The position numbers and the translations under genes were made by a program. A stretch of 64,000 bases of DNA from Skermanella rosea (GTDB taxonomy: Bacteria > Pseudomonadota > Alphaproteobacteria > Azospirillales > Azospirillaceae): the NCBI RefSeq assembly GCF_016806835.2, contig NZ_CP086111.1:6034632-6098631 (forward strand). Direction: 5' to 3'. Under the pieces are notes generated by a model. It was not told the origin of the DNA. It was given only the letters and a program-made list of their open reading frames with translations, and did no database searches. Positions within the stretch are counted from its first letter, which is position 1; every line of letters starts with the position of its first letter. Below, in pieces: positions 56,243-64,000 of this stretch.

Positions 56243-56422
56243 CCCGATCAGGTCGATCCGCCCGGGGCAGCCGAACCGATGCATTGGGCCACGGCCCAAA
56301 CTACGATCGATGACCCGCATCACCTCCGCCCTGCATCAAACCGTAGGTTGGGCCGTGGCCCAACGCATCGCGGCGACTGGAACGGCAGGCAATGTGGACC
56401 GGAGCGGCTCAACCTGATCGGG
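56243..56422. repeat. Nested inverted repeat element (CGTAGGTTGGG family)
   Basis: The inner arms 56277-56305 and 56342-56370 are 29 bases long with two mismatches (core TTGGGCCACGGCCCAA). The outer arms CCCGATCAGGT (56243-56253) and its complement (56412-56422) extend the pairing with an insertion on one side. The element fills most of the 279-base gap between dut and the end of coaBC. No gene is seen in it. Confidence 0.88.
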
Positions 56423-56429
56423 TGACGCT

Positions 56430-57695
56430 CTACTCCGCCCCCGTGCCCACCAGATGGTCCGCGATGGCGGCGGCCAAGCGCTGGGCGACCTCCTCCTTGG
56501 ACAGCGGCGGCCAGTCCTCCAGGGTGTCCCCGCGCAGCAGGTGGACCGTGTTGCTGGTTCCGCCGAAGGTCCCGCTGGACGGGGAGACGTCGTTGGCGAC
56601 GATCCAGTCGCAGCCCTTGCGCGCCAGCTTGGCCCGGGCGTGCGCGACAACCTTCTCGGTCTCGGCGGCGAACCCGACGACCAGACCCGGCCGCATCCGG
56701 CCCGGGCGGGACAGGGTGGCCAGGATGTCCGGGTTCTCGGCCAGTTCCAGCGCCGGCAGCTGGCCGCCGTCCTTCTTCAGCTTCTGGCTCGACATGGCCC
56801 GCACCCTCCAGTCCGCGACCGCCGCGGCGCAGACCGCGATATCGACCGGCAGCGCGTCCTGGCAGGCGGCCAGCATGTCGCGGGCGCTCTCCACATGGAC
56901 CATGGCGACGCCGTCGGGGTCCGGCTCCCGCGTCGGCCCGCTGACCAGGGTGACCGAGGCGCCCAGCCGCGCCAGGGCCGCCGCGATGGCGTGCCCCTGC
57001 TTGCCCGACGATCGGTTGGCGATGTAGCGGACGGGATCGATCGGCTCGTGGGTCGGCCCGCTGGTCACCAGCGCCCGCCACCCCCTCAGCGGCCCCGGAG
57101 CCTCCTCCCTGGGCGCCGCGGCGCGCCCGAAGAAGGCGGCGATGGCGGCCAGGATCTCCATCGGCTCGCTCATCCGGCCGCTGCCGGTCTCGCCGCAGGC
57201 CATGTCGCCGACGCCCGGCCCGATCCGCAGGATGCCGCGCGACTCCAGCGTCGCCATGTTGGCCTGGGTCGCCGGGTGCGACCACATCATGATGTTCATG
57301 GCCGGGGCCACCATCACCGGCTTGTCGGTCGCCAGAAGGGCGGTGGTCGCCAGGTCGTCGGTGATGCCGGCCGCCATCTTGGCCAGGATGTTGGCGCTGG
57401 CCGGAGCCACCACGACCAGGTCGGCCTCCCGCGACAGCCGGATGTGCCCCATCTCCGCCTCGTCGGTCAGCGACCACAGGTCCATGTAGACCTTTCCCTC
57501 GGACAGGGCCGCCACCGACAGCGGCGTCACGAACTTCGCCCCGCCCTCGGTCAACACGCACCGCACCCGGGCCCCGCGCTCCTTCAGCCGCCGGATCAGG
57601 TCCAGGCACTTGTACGCCGCGATCCCGCCCGAGATGATCAGCAGGATGCGCTTGCCGTCGAGGATGCGGTGTTCGGGGAAAGGTGTATCGGCCAT
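56430..57695 (-). CDS. coaBC: Bifunctional phosphopantothenoylcysteine decarboxylase/synthetase
   Basis: CoaBC carries out two steps of coenzyme A synthesis. The 421-residue protein, started at MADTPFPEH, has the N-terminal flavoprotein (SGGIAAYKCLDLIRRLKERG, PAMNIMMWSHPATQ, the Cys in GDMACGETGSGRMSEP). It also has the C-terminal synthetase (TSGPTHEPIDPVRYIANRSS, NDVSPSSGTFG). A 29-base inverted repeat lies 44 bases before its ATG, inside its probable leader. Confidence 0.96.
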   Translation of the reverse strand: MADTPFPEHRILDGKRILLIISGGIAAYKCLDLIRRLKERGARVRCVLTEGGAKFVTPLSVAALSEGKVYMDLWSLTDEAEMGHIRLSREADLVVVAPASANILAKMAAGITDDLATTALLATDKPVMVAPAMNIMMWSHPATQANMATLESRGILRIGPGVGDMACGETGSGRMSEPMEILAAIAAFFGRAAAPREEAPGPLRGWRALVTSGPTHEPIDPVRYIANRSSGKQGHAIAAALARLGASVTLVSGPTREPDPDGVAMVHVESARDMLAACQDALPVDIAVCAAAVADWRVRAMSSQKLKKDGGQLPALELAENPDILATLSRPGRMRPGLVVGFAAETEKVVAHARAKLARKGCDWIVANDVSPSSGTFGGTSNTVHLLRGDTLEDWPPLSKEEVAQRLAAAIADHLVGTGAE

Positions 57696-57738
57696 GGTGC
57701 GGTCCTGGAGGTCTGTCCTGACGGACGGATTCAAGTCA

Positions 57739-57807
57739 TCCACAGATGAACGCAGATGGACACAGATATCCGAGTCTTATCTGTGTCCATCTGCGTTCAT
57801 CTGTGGA
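57739..57807. repeat. Perfect 29-base inverted repeat (ATCTGTGTCCATCTG family)
   Basis: The arms 57739-57767 and 57779-57807 are fully complementary and contain TCCACAGATGAACGCAGATG; the loop is about 11 bases. This motif type (CACAGATGAACACAGAT-like) is widespread as intergenic palindromes in many bacteria. Here it lies between coaBC and a small upstream ORF, where it may end or stabilise transcripts. Confidence 0.92.
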
Positions 57808-57848
57808 CAATAAATCAGGCGATAATATAGGTTAGTGACATCATATAC

Positions 57849-58025
57849 TTAAAAAAGTAATTCGTCCTCATCAAGAAGCAAGCCGTGGATGGAACGATGC
57901 CTGTTCAGGACGGCAATGTCGGAGTCGATATCCTGCTGCCGCCGACGCGCTGCTTCCTGCGCGACGGCGGGCGCGATTCCAGCCTCTATCTCAACCGAGA
58001 TATCGATGTCGTAATCACGGCCCAT
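57849..58025 (-). CDS. Small acidic hypothetical protein, 58 aa
   Basis: A short open frame starts at ATG 58025 and ends at TAA 57849, with GAGGAT ten bases upstream of the ATG. The product reads MGRDYDIDISVEIEAGIAPA at its start and LLLDEDELLF at its end. It is acidic, predicted helical in the middle (AQEAARRRQQDID), and has no Cys. I do not recognise a family. It lies upstream of coaBC on the same strand, separated by the 29-base inverted repeat. Codon use looks genuine, but confirmation is lacking. Confidence 0.5.
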   Translation of the reverse strand: MGRDYDIDISVEIEAGIAPAVAQEAARRRQQDIDSDIAVLNRHRSIHGLLLDEDELLF

Positions 58026-58083
58026 GGCAAGTAGATCCTCGTTGAAGCAGGGTATGGTTGCCCGCCATCGAACGGTGATGCAA

Positions 58084-58155
58084 CACTTTCGCGAAAGTGC
58101 GCTTATGCCATCCCCCTTCTGACATGCACATCATGTTGGGGAATATGTGCATGTC
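58084..58155. other. Two short palindromes after ubiB
   Basis: CACTTTCGCGAAAGTG (58084-58099) is a perfect 16-base palindrome. GACATGCACAT (58121-58131) pairs with ATGTGCATGTC (58145-58155) around a 13-base loop. The second lies 28 bases after the ubiB stop on the minus strand and could end that transcript, although no T-run follows. The first could be an operator for the small ORF downstream. Confidence 0.5.
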
Positions 58156-58182
58156 AAGACTGCCCCGTCGCCGCGAAGCCCG

Positions 58183-59775
58183 TCAGGTCACCACCGCCAG
58201 CGCCGCCAGCGCCACGGCCATCGTCACGGTCCACAGGGTCCAGATCGTCCGCCGTCGCTTGCGGACGAAGCCCTCCAGCAGGATCTCGATCGTCGCCGGA
58301 TGCAACGGCAGCCCGTTCTCGTTGATCGTCCGGGTCGCCCGCTCGGCCTCGCGCATCACGCGGGGCAGGGTGCGCAGTGCGTTCAGGACCGACTCCAGCT
58401 CGTCGACCATCCGCGCCTCGGGACCGCGGTTCTCGCGCATCCAGTCCTCGATCAGCGGACGGGCCAGCTCCCACATGTTGATGTCGGGGTTCAGCGCGCG
58501 GCCCACCCCCTCCGCCGTCAGCATGCTCTTCTGAAGCAGCAGGAGCTGCGGCTGGGTCTCCATCTCGAACTGCTCGGTGACCGCCAGCAGCTGGGCCAGC
58601 AGCCGCCCGATCGAGATCTCGTGCAGCGGCTTGTTCAGCAGCGGCTCGCCGATCGCGCGGCAGGCCTGGGTGAAGGTCTCGATGTTCTGGTGCGCCGGGA
58701 CGTAGCCCGCCTGGAAATGCACCTCGGCGACCCGGCGGTAGTCGCCGTTCAGGAAGCCCAGCAGCATGTCGGCCAGATAGTACCGCGTGGCGCGGTCCAG
58801 CCGGCCCATGATGCCGAAATCCACCGGGGCGATGTGGCCGTACTCGTTGACGAACAGGTTGCCCGGGTGCAGGTCGGCGTGGAAGAAGCCGTCCCGGAAC
58901 ACCTGGTTGAAGAAGGACGACGACGCCTGGGCCAGCACGTCGTCGGGGTCGAACCCCGCGGCCCGGATCTTGTCGACCTCGTCCACCTTGATGCCGCGGA
59001 TCCGCTCCAGCGTCAGCACGCGCTGGCTGGTCCGGTCCCAGTCCACCCGGGGCACGTTGAAGGCGGTGTCGCCGCGGAAATTGTCGGCCAGTTCCGACGC
59101 GGCCGAGGCCTCCATCCGCAGGTCCATCTCCATCCGCACCGTGTCGGCGAAGATCTGCACCACCTCGCCGGGCCGCAGCCGCTTGAACCGGGGCTGGATC
59201 TTCAGCGCCAGCTCGGACAGCCAGCGGAACAGGTCCAGGTCCTGCCGGAAGGCCAGCTCGATCCCCGGCCGCAGCACCTTGACCGCGACCTCCCGGGAGC
59301 GCGGGTCGTCGGCGTCCAGGTCATGCTCGCCGTCGCGGTCGCGGCGGGTCGCCACCACCGCGAAATGGACCTGGGCGATCGACGCCGCGGCGACCGGCTT
59401 CTCGTCGAAGCTCTCGTAGATCTCCTCGAGCGGCCGTCCCAGCTCCGCCTCGATGATCCGGCGCGCCTCCGACGTGGGGAAGGGCGGCAGCTTGTCCTGG
59501 AGCTCGGCCAGGTCGGCGGCGATCGCCTCGCCGACCAGGTCCGACCGGGTGGACAGGATCTGGCCGAGCTTGATGAAGCTGGGTCCCAGGTCGCGGAGCG
59601 CCGCGGCGATCCGCTGGCCGGGCCGGCCGGGAACGCCCTTGGCGGAGAACAGGCGGGCGAATCCCGCGATGCCCGGCGCCACGTCGCGCAGCTCGTGCGG
59701 GAACAGGGCGTCGTGGCGGCCCAGCGTGCGCATGATCACGACGAGGCGGGCAAGGTTGCGGATCGTGCGGATCAT
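58183..59775 (-). CDS. ubiB: Ubiquinone biosynthesis atypical kinase/ATPase UbiB
   Basis: UbiB is an ADCK-type membrane protein needed for ubiquinone synthesis. The 530-residue protein has the KxGQ motif (SFIKLGQILSTRSDLV), the Ala-rich nucleotide loop (PVAAASIAQVHFA), and the catalytic-loop-like HADLHPGN and DFGIMGRLD. Two C-terminal hydrophobic helices follow. It lies 25 bases after ubiE in the same direction. Confidence 0.96.
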   Translation of the reverse strand: MIRTIRNLARLVVIMRTLGRHDALFPHELRDVAPGIAGFARLFSAKGVPGRPGQRIAAALRDLGPSFIKLGQILSTRSDLVGEAIAADLAELQDKLPPFPTSEARRIIEAELGRPLEEIYESFDEKPVAAASIAQVHFAVVATRRDRDGEHDLDADDPRSREVAVKVLRPGIELAFRQDLDLFRWLSELALKIQPRFKRLRPGEVVQIFADTVRMEMDLRMEASAASELADNFRGDTAFNVPRVDWDRTSQRVLTLERIRGIKVDEVDKIRAAGFDPDDVLAQASSSFFNQVFRDGFFHADLHPGNLFVNEYGHIAPVDFGIMGRLDRATRYYLADMLLGFLNGDYRRVAEVHFQAGYVPAHQNIETFTQACRAIGEPLLNKPLHEISIGRLLAQLLAVTEQFEMETQPQLLLLQKSMLTAEGVGRALNPDINMWELARPLIEDWMRENRGPEARMVDELESVLNALRTLPRVMREAERATRTINENGLPLHPATIEILLEGFVRKRRRTIWTLWTVTMAVALAALAVVT

Positions 59776-59800
59776 GACAGGTTTCTGGATTGGGAAAAGG

Positions 59801-60655
59801 TCAGAGCCGCCAGCCCGAATGGATCGCGGCGATGCCGCCGGTCAGGTTGCGGTAGCGCACCTGGCCGAAGCCGGCCGCCTCGATCCGGCCGACCAGGCTC
59901 TGCTGGTCGGGGAACTGGCGGATGCTTTCCACGAGATACTGGTACGCCTCGCGGTCGCCGGCCACCATCTGGCCCAGCCGGGGCAGCACGGTGAAGGAGT
60001 AGCGGTCGTAGACGTCGCGTAGCACCGGCAGCACGACCCGGCTGAATTCCAGGCAGAAGAAGCGTCCGCCCGGCCGCAGCACGCGACGGGCCTCGGCCAG
60101 CGCCGCGTCGATCCGCGTCACGTTGCGCAGGCCGAAGGCGATGGTATAGACGTCCACCGACCGGCTCTTCAGCGGCAGCTTCTCGGCGTCCCCGACGATC
60201 CAGTCCACCCCGGACAGCACGCCCCGGTCCACCGCCCGGTCGCGCCCGACCAGGATCATCTTTTCATTGATGTCGCAGACGAAGGCCTGGGCCGGCCCGC
60301 CCGCCGCCTCCAGGAACCGGAACGAGATGTCGCCGGTGCCGCCGGCCACGTCCAGCAGGGTCATTCCCGGCCGGGGCCGGATCAGCTCGATCAGGTCCGA
60401 CTTCCACAGCCGGTGGATGCCGCCGGACATCAGGTCGTTCATCAGGTCGTAGTTGCCAGCGACGCTGTCGAACACCTGGCGCACCATGGGCGCCTTCGTG
60501 CGGGGATCGACCTCGCGGAAACCGAACCAGCGCGCCTCCGGCGCCTCTCCCTGGGGGGAGGGGCGGTCGGCGGGCTGGACGGACGGACCGCGCGGCGGGG
60601 CGCCGGGAACGGGAGCGGGGTCTTGGGAGGGATCTTCGGCCATGGTCTGCAACAT
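59801..60655 (-). CDS. ubiE: Ubiquinone/menaquinone C-methyltransferase UbiE
   Basis: UbiE is the SAM-dependent methyltransferase that methylates the quinone ring at carbon 2. The family motifs are [36 protein letters not shown] (SAM loop) and [20 protein letters not shown]. The first 40 residues are a low-complexity Pro-rich extension; initiation at MAEDPSQ (60643) is equally likely. It is divergent from mutM across a 113-base gap, the classic mutM/ubiE arrangement. Confidence 0.96.
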   Translation of the reverse strand: MLQTMAEDPSQDPAPVPGAPPRGPSVQPADRPSPQGEAPEARWFGFREVDPRTKAPMVRQVFDSVAGNYDLMNDLMSGGIHRLWKSDLIELIRPRPGMTLLDVAGGTGDISFRFLEAAGGPAQAFVCDINEKMILVGRDRAVDRGVLSGVDWIVGDAEKLPLKSRSVDVYTIAFGLRNVTRIDAALAEARRVLRPGGRFFCLEFSRVVLPVLRDVYDRYSFTVLPRLGQMVAGDREAYQYLVESIRQFPDQQSLVGRIEAAGFGQVRYRNLTGGIAAIHSGWRL

Positions 60656-60768
60656 AGCGGCTCGGCGGTGCCCTTGCCAGTTGCCACGGCGGACTTTCCG
60701 CGCCGATCGCCGAACGGACCGGAATGCGGCGCTTTTTGTCGCGCTCCGGACCGGCTATGGTCGGTCCC

Positions 60769-61608
60769 ATGCCAGAACTGCCCGAAGTCGAAACGGTCTG
60801 CCGCGGGCTCGCCCTCAGGATGGAGGGGCGGGTGCTCGCGAAGGTCGAGCAGCGCCGCCCCAACCTGCGCATCCCCTTCCCCGAGCGCATGGTCGAGCGG
60901 CTGACCGGCCGGCGGGTCGTCACCATCCGGCGGCGCGCCAAGTACATCCTGATCCACCTGGACGACGGCCAGGTGCTGATCGTCCATCTCGGCATGTCCG
61001 GCCGCATGACCATCGGCCGCGACCTGGGGCCGCCGCTGCCCCACGACCATGTCCTGCTGACCACCGACGACGGATCCGAGGTCCGCTTCAACGACGCCCG
61101 CCGGTTCGGCCTGATGGCCTTGACGGGGGAGGAGGAGCTGGACCGCCATCCCCTGCTGGCCTCCCTGGGGCCGGAGCCGCTGGGCAACGGGTTCGACGCC
61201 GGGACGCTGTCCGACGCGCTGAGGTCGAGGATCACGCCGATCAAGGCGGCCCTGCTCGACCAGACCGTGGTCGCCGGCCTGGGCAACATCTATGTGTGCG
61301 AGGCGCTGTTCTGGTCGGGCATCAGCCCCAGGCGGATCGCCGCCACCGTGGCCGGCCGGCGCGCCGAGCGGCTGGTGCCCGCCATCCGCGAGGTCCTGAC
61401 CCGCGCGATCGAGGCCGGCGGCTCGACGCTCCGCGACTATGTCCAGTCCTCCGGCGAGCTGGGCTATTTCCAGCACCAGTTCGCGGTCTACGACCGGGAG
61501 GGGCAGGCCTGCCCCGGCTGCACCTGCGACGTCGGACGCACCGGCGGGGTGCAGCGGATCGTGCAGGCCAACCGCTCGACTTTCTATTGTCCGCGACGGC
61601 AGCGCTGA
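60769..61608 (+). CDS. mutM: Formamidopyrimidine-DNA glycosylase
   Basis: The enzyme removes 8-oxoguanine and other oxidised purines from DNA. The start must be ATG 60769, because the catalytic Pro follows the Met ([14 protein letters not shown]). Also visible are the Lys in RAKYILIHL and the GNGFDAG and [16 protein letters not shown] blocks. The C-terminal zinc finger is unusual: CPGC is followed by TC and ends in [10 protein letters not shown], so the fourth Cys of the usual CPxC is Arg. The extra Cys in CPGCTC might substitute. The length of 279 residues is normal. Confidence 0.95.
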   Translation: MPELPEVETVCRGLALRMEGRVLAKVEQRRPNLRIPFPERMVERLTGRRVVTIRRRAKYILIHLDDGQVLIVHLGMSGRMTIGRDLGPPLPHDHVLLTTDDGSEVRFNDARRFGLMALTGEEELDRHPLLASLGPEPLGNGFDAGTLSDALRSRITPIKAALLDQTVVAGLGNIYVCEALFWSGISPRRIAATVAGRRAERLVPAIREVLTRAIEAGGSTLRDYVQSSGELGYFQHQFAVYDREGQACPGCTCDVGRTGGVQRIVQANRSTFYCPRRQR

Positions 61609-61624
61609 TGTATCGCTAAGCCCC

Positions 61625-62047
61625 ATGCCGCGCCGTCCGGTCCTCCCTTCCGCGGTCCTCGCCGCCGTCCTGCTCCAGGTCCAGCCCTCCGGCTTTCCTG
61701 GCGGGGCGGAGCTTTGCGGCGCTTCCGGGGCGCTCGCCGCGGATGCCTTCGTGGACGGGATCGACGACCTGCCGCTGATGCCGGGCCTCGTCCCGGTCGC
61801 CGACCAAGCCCTCGTGTTCGACAAGCCGGGCGGCCGGATCGTGCAGGCGGTCGCCACCGGTTCCCTGGACGCTTCCGCCATCCGGAGCTTCTATGCCGAA
61901 ACGGCCCCCCAGCTCGGCTGGGCCGCGGCGGGGGAGGGGCGATTCGTCCGGGACGGCGAGTTCCTGCGCATAGAACTGGTCGAGGAGCCGGCCGCGTCCG
62001 GCCGGGGCGGCCCGGTGACCGTCCGCTTCATGCTGATACCGCAATAG
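61625..62047 (+). CDS. Exported hypothetical protein, 140 aa
   Basis: This protein has an N-terminal hydrophobic stretch ([16 protein letters not shown]) and probable processing near ALAADAF. The mature part has [35 protein letters not shown] and [20 protein letters not shown]. The last block resembles a fold in which a peptide is compared with a fitted curve; no named family is claimed. It lies 16 bases after mutM and before an enoyl-CoA hydratase gene, a position often held by a small exported protein in this class. Confidence 0.75.
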   Translation: MPRRPVLPSAVLAAVLLQVQPSGFPGGAELCGASGALAADAFVDGIDDLPLMPGLVPVADQALVFDKPGGRIVQAVATGSLDASAIRSFYAETAPQLGWAAAGEGRFVRDGEFLRIELVEEPAASGRGGPVTVRFMLIPQ

Positions 62048-62099
62048 CCGGCCCCTATCCGAGCGGCATCCGGGCCAGGCACCATCTGGGAGTAGAGAC

Positions 62100-62876
62100 A
62101 TGCCTTACGAGAACATCCTGGTCGAGACCCGCGGCCATGTCGGGCTCATCACGCTGAACCGGCCGAAGGCGCTCAACGCCCTGTCCGACGCCCTGGTGAC
62201 CGAGCTGGCCGCCGCCGTGGACGCTTTCGAGGCGGACGACGAGATCGGCTGCATCGTCCTGACCGGCAGCGAGCGGGCCTTCGCCGCCGGCGCGGACATC
62301 AAGGAGATGGCCGGCCGGGACTACATGGACGTCTACCTCTCGGATTTCATCACCCGCAGATGGGGCCGGGTCGCCACCGCCCGCAAGCCGGTGATCGCGG
62401 CGGTCGCCGGCTACGCCCTGGGCGGCGGCTGCGAGCTGGCGATGATGTGCGACTTCATCCTGGCGGCCGACACCGCCAAGTTCGGCCAGCCGGAGATCAC
62501 CATCGGCACCATCCCCGGCGCCGGCGGCACCCAGCGCCTGACCCGCTTCGTCGGCAAGTCCAAGGCGATGGAGATGGTCCTGACCGGCCGCACCATCGAC
62601 GCCGCCGAGGCCGAGCGCTGCGGCCTGGTCAGCCGGGTCGTGCCGGCCGCCGACCTGCTGGACGAGGCGATGAAGGTCGCGGCCCGGATCGCCTCGCTGT
62701 CGCGCCCGGTCGTCATGATGGCCAAGGAATCGGTCAACCGCTCCTACGAGACCACCCTGGAGGAGGGGATCCGGTTCGAGCGCCGCCTGTTCCATTCCAC
62801 CTTCGCGACCGAGGACCAGAAGGAAGGGATGGCCGCCTTCGCCGAGAAGCGCGAAGCCAACTTCAAGAACCGCTGA
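62100..62876 (+). CDS. Enoyl-CoA hydratase
   Basis: The enzyme hydrates trans-2-enoyl-CoA in fatty acid degradation. The 258-residue crotonase-fold protein has the oxyanion-hole region [15 protein letters not shown] and both catalytic Glu positions ([14 protein letters not shown] and [20 protein letters not shown]). It starts 52 bases after the exported hypothetical gene. The usual fadA/fadB partners are not in the window. Confidence 0.95.
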   Translation: MPYENILVETRGHVGLITLNRPKALNALSDALVTELAAAVDAFEADDEIGCIVLTGSERAFAAGADIKEMAGRDYMDVYLSDFITRRWGRVATARKPVIAAVAGYALGGGCELAMMCDFILAADTAKFGQPEITIGTIPGAGGTQRLTRFVGKSKAMEMVLTGRTIDAAEAERCGLVSRVVPAADLLDEAMKVAARIASLSRPVVMMAKESVNRSYETTLEEGIRFERRLFHSTFATEDQKEGMAAFAEKREANFKNR

Positions 62877-62900
62877 AATCCCGGCAAGGGGAGGGCCGGG

Positions 62901-62924
62901 GCGGGAGAAAAGCGACTCTCCCGC
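62901..62924 (+). terminator. Possible terminator of the enoyl-CoA hydratase gene
   Basis: An eight-base stem GCGGGAGA/TCTCCCGC with loop AAAGCGAC lies 24 bases after the hydratase stop. No real T-run follows, so it may act only weakly. The rpsT promoter begins immediately after it. Confidence 0.45.
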
Positions 62925-62925
62925 C

Positions 62926-62955
62926 TTGACTCTCCGAGCGGGTGCCCCCTATAAA
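62926..62955 (+). promoter_or_regulatory. Predicted sigma-70 promoter of rpsT
   Basis: TTGACT (62926-62931) and TATAAA (62950-62955) are 18 bases apart, ending 44 bases before the rpsT ATG. Both hexamers are near consensus, which fits a ribosomal protein gene. Confidence 0.8.
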
Positions 62956-62999
62956 GCGCGCTCGCATTCGGCACAGGTGTGTCCGCAGAAGGTTTAGTT

Positions 63000-63260
63000 A
63001 TGGCCAATCACAAGTCCGCAGAAAAACGTATCCGCCAGACCGAGCGGCGCACCGCCGTGAATCGCGCGCGGGTCAGCCGCATCCGTACCTTCGTCAAGAA
63101 GGTCGAGACCGCCATCGCGACCGGCGACAAGTCCGCCGCCGCCGAGGCCTTCAAGGAAGCCCAGCCCGAGCTGATGCGCGGCGTCTCCAAGGGCGTGCTG
63201 CATCGCAACACGGTCTCGCGCAAGCTGTCGCGGCTGTCTTCCCGCATCAAGGCTCTCTGA
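63000..63260 (+). CDS. rpsT: 30S ribosomal protein S20
   Basis: S20 binds 16S rRNA early in 30S assembly. The 86-residue, very basic protein starts [20 protein letters not shown] and ends [10 protein letters not shown], typical of the family. ATG 63000 is chosen because the Met is followed by ANHKSA; an ATG seven codons upstream is not conserved. A strong promoter and a strong terminator flank it, so it is a single-gene transcript. In this class rpsT usually lies next to dnaA. Confidence 0.97.
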   Translation: MANHKSAEKRIRQTERRTAVNRARVSRIRTFVKKVETAIATGDKSAAAEAFKEAQPELMRGVSKGVLHRNTVSRKLSRLSSRIKAL

Positions 63261-63280
63261 GCCTCCTCGCGGCGAGATCA

Positions 63281-63310
63281 AGCCGCGCCGCTGTCCGGCG
63301 CGGCTTTTTT
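63281..63310 (+). terminator. Rho-independent terminator of rpsT
   Basis: A perfect ten-base stem AGCCGCGCCG/CGGCGCGGCT with loop CTGTC is followed by a run of T (63305-63310). It lies 21 bases after the rpsT stop. Confidence 0.93.
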
Positions 63311-64000
63311 GTTCCTCGACTCAAGTTCTTTCGAAACTCTTTGGCACCATAAGGTTGCTGAAGCTATAGCTGTGCGCGATCCGCGTCTCCGGAAGAATAA
63401 GTCGTTTGAGAACGAAGTTTGCTTTTTCGGCCGTTCCCTTTTCGATCCTGTTGTCAGTCAGTCGGCACCCTATTAACATTTGTTGACGCACTGGCCGATA
63501 ACCCCCGGGACCTCGCGGAGCCAAGTAACGGCCCCCTGATCCGGTGGTCGGAACGCATACCAGAGATGGAAATTGGGCGGCTGACGGAAGGCGGCTGAGG
63601 GAAGAACGCCAAGGGTTCTCCTTCCCCGGCACCCGGTTGCACGAAAAAATGAAATCTACGATCGGCAAGCGAGTCAATCTTGCCGACAGGGAGCGGTTTT
63701 GCCCACTTTCATGGTGTCGACGCTGCGCTTCGAGTCTCCCGGACCGATCGGTATCCCCTGGGCGAGGCGTGACAGGATGGCGCGTGACGAAGCGCCGGCT
63801 GAAAAGTTGATGGCAGGTGCCGGGCTGGTTTCGGCATATTTCCCGCACCCGTGGGATCCCGACCGGGATCCTTCCTCCCGCCTCCGCGGCGATGGCGCCG
63901 GCATGGCGGCGACGCCGCGCGCATCGGGGCGAGACTCGGGGACTGGGGCCGGCCGCCGCTTCGCGGGGTCGATGGAACGCGGTATCAGGAGCTGATGGGC
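63311..64000. other. 690-base region after rpsT, without a convincing gene
   Basis: The first 370 bases are less GC-rich than the rest of the window and contain CTATTAACATTTGTTGACGC, which includes a TTGACG promoter-like element at 63482. By synteny dnaA should follow beyond the window end. I found no perfect TTATCCACA-type DnaA box here. The open frames in this stretch (for example 63699-63995) do not look like real proteins. Confidence 0.5.

Noticed and set aside
63544..63995. Two small open frames after rpsT (63544-63810 and 63699-63995)
   Set aside because: Their products are Arg/Gly/Pro-rich without a recognisable fold, they overlap each other, and no ribosome site supports them.

Overview
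The window is a high-GC, gene-dense stretch of chromosome from an alphaproteobacterium. The most likely home is the Rhodospirillales, in the Azospirillum/Skermanella neighbourhood; that genus-level guess is inference. Supporting signs are the ubiB-ubiE/mutM/rpsT cluster, a MucR/Ros regulator, an olsB-olsA ornithine-lipid pair, a SAM-II riboswitch in front of metZ, the phoR-pstSCAB-phoU-phoB order, and several families of intergenic inverted repeats. No rRNA, tRNA, prophage, insertion sequence with a transposase, or CRISPR array was seen.

Layout. 1-2.5 kb: two tandem porin paralogues. 2.6-7.7 kb: a GIY-YIG protein, a repeat-rich gap, a DUF3576 lipoprotein, leuS and holA. 7.9-12.3 kb: an ATM1-type ABC exporter and a hybrid sensor kinase, both on the minus strand. 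12.5-18.4 kb: a small coiled-coil protein, pcp, trpS, murJ and a secreted DUF2961 (GH172-like) protein. 18.5-25.9 kb: a TSUP/TIGR02186/universal-stress operon, a class III cyclase, an NfuA-type Fe-S carrier, a polysaccharide-deacetylase-like protein that has lost its metal histidines, a VanX-like dipeptidase, tsaB-rimI and a TusA-like protein. 25.9-29.1 kb: mucR, olsB-olsA and a phasin-like gene. 29.2-33.2 kb: a sulfonate/nitrate-type ABC importer and metZ with its SAM-II riboswitch. 33.4-36.2 kb: an FtsH-type protease, a lipoprotein and a decayed toxin-antitoxin pair. 36.3-44.1 kb: mutS, a stress-type hypothetical, an APC permease, a small lipoprotein and maeB. 44.2-52.6 kb: the complete phosphate-starvation cluster, with a Pho box before pstS, plus a GNAT gene that seems to start at CTG. 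52.6-56.2 kb: DsrE-like/moeB, cysK, an Rrf2 regulator and dut. 56.4-63.3 kb: coaBC, an overlooked 58-codon ORF, ubiB, ubiE, mutM, an exported hypothetical, an enoyl-CoA hydratase and rpsT. The last 690 bases hold no convincing gene; by synteny they probably lead to dnaA.

Sulfur handling recurs: TSUP/TIGR02186, TusA-like, SsuABC-like, metZ, DsrE/MoeB, and cysK with an Rrf2 regulator. The other coherent modules are phosphate sensing and uptake, ornithine-lipid synthesis (a phosphorus-free membrane lipid often used when phosphate is low), and ubiquinone synthesis.

I did not find one large new system. The best leads are the decayed TA locus with an internal deletion in its antitoxin, the MoeB-DsrE coupled pair, the deacetylase without its metal histidines, the CTG-start GNAT, the palindrome-flanked promoter of the ABC importer, the zinc-finger change in MutM, and four structurally distinct intergenic inverted repeats, one of which supplies the stop codon of pcp.
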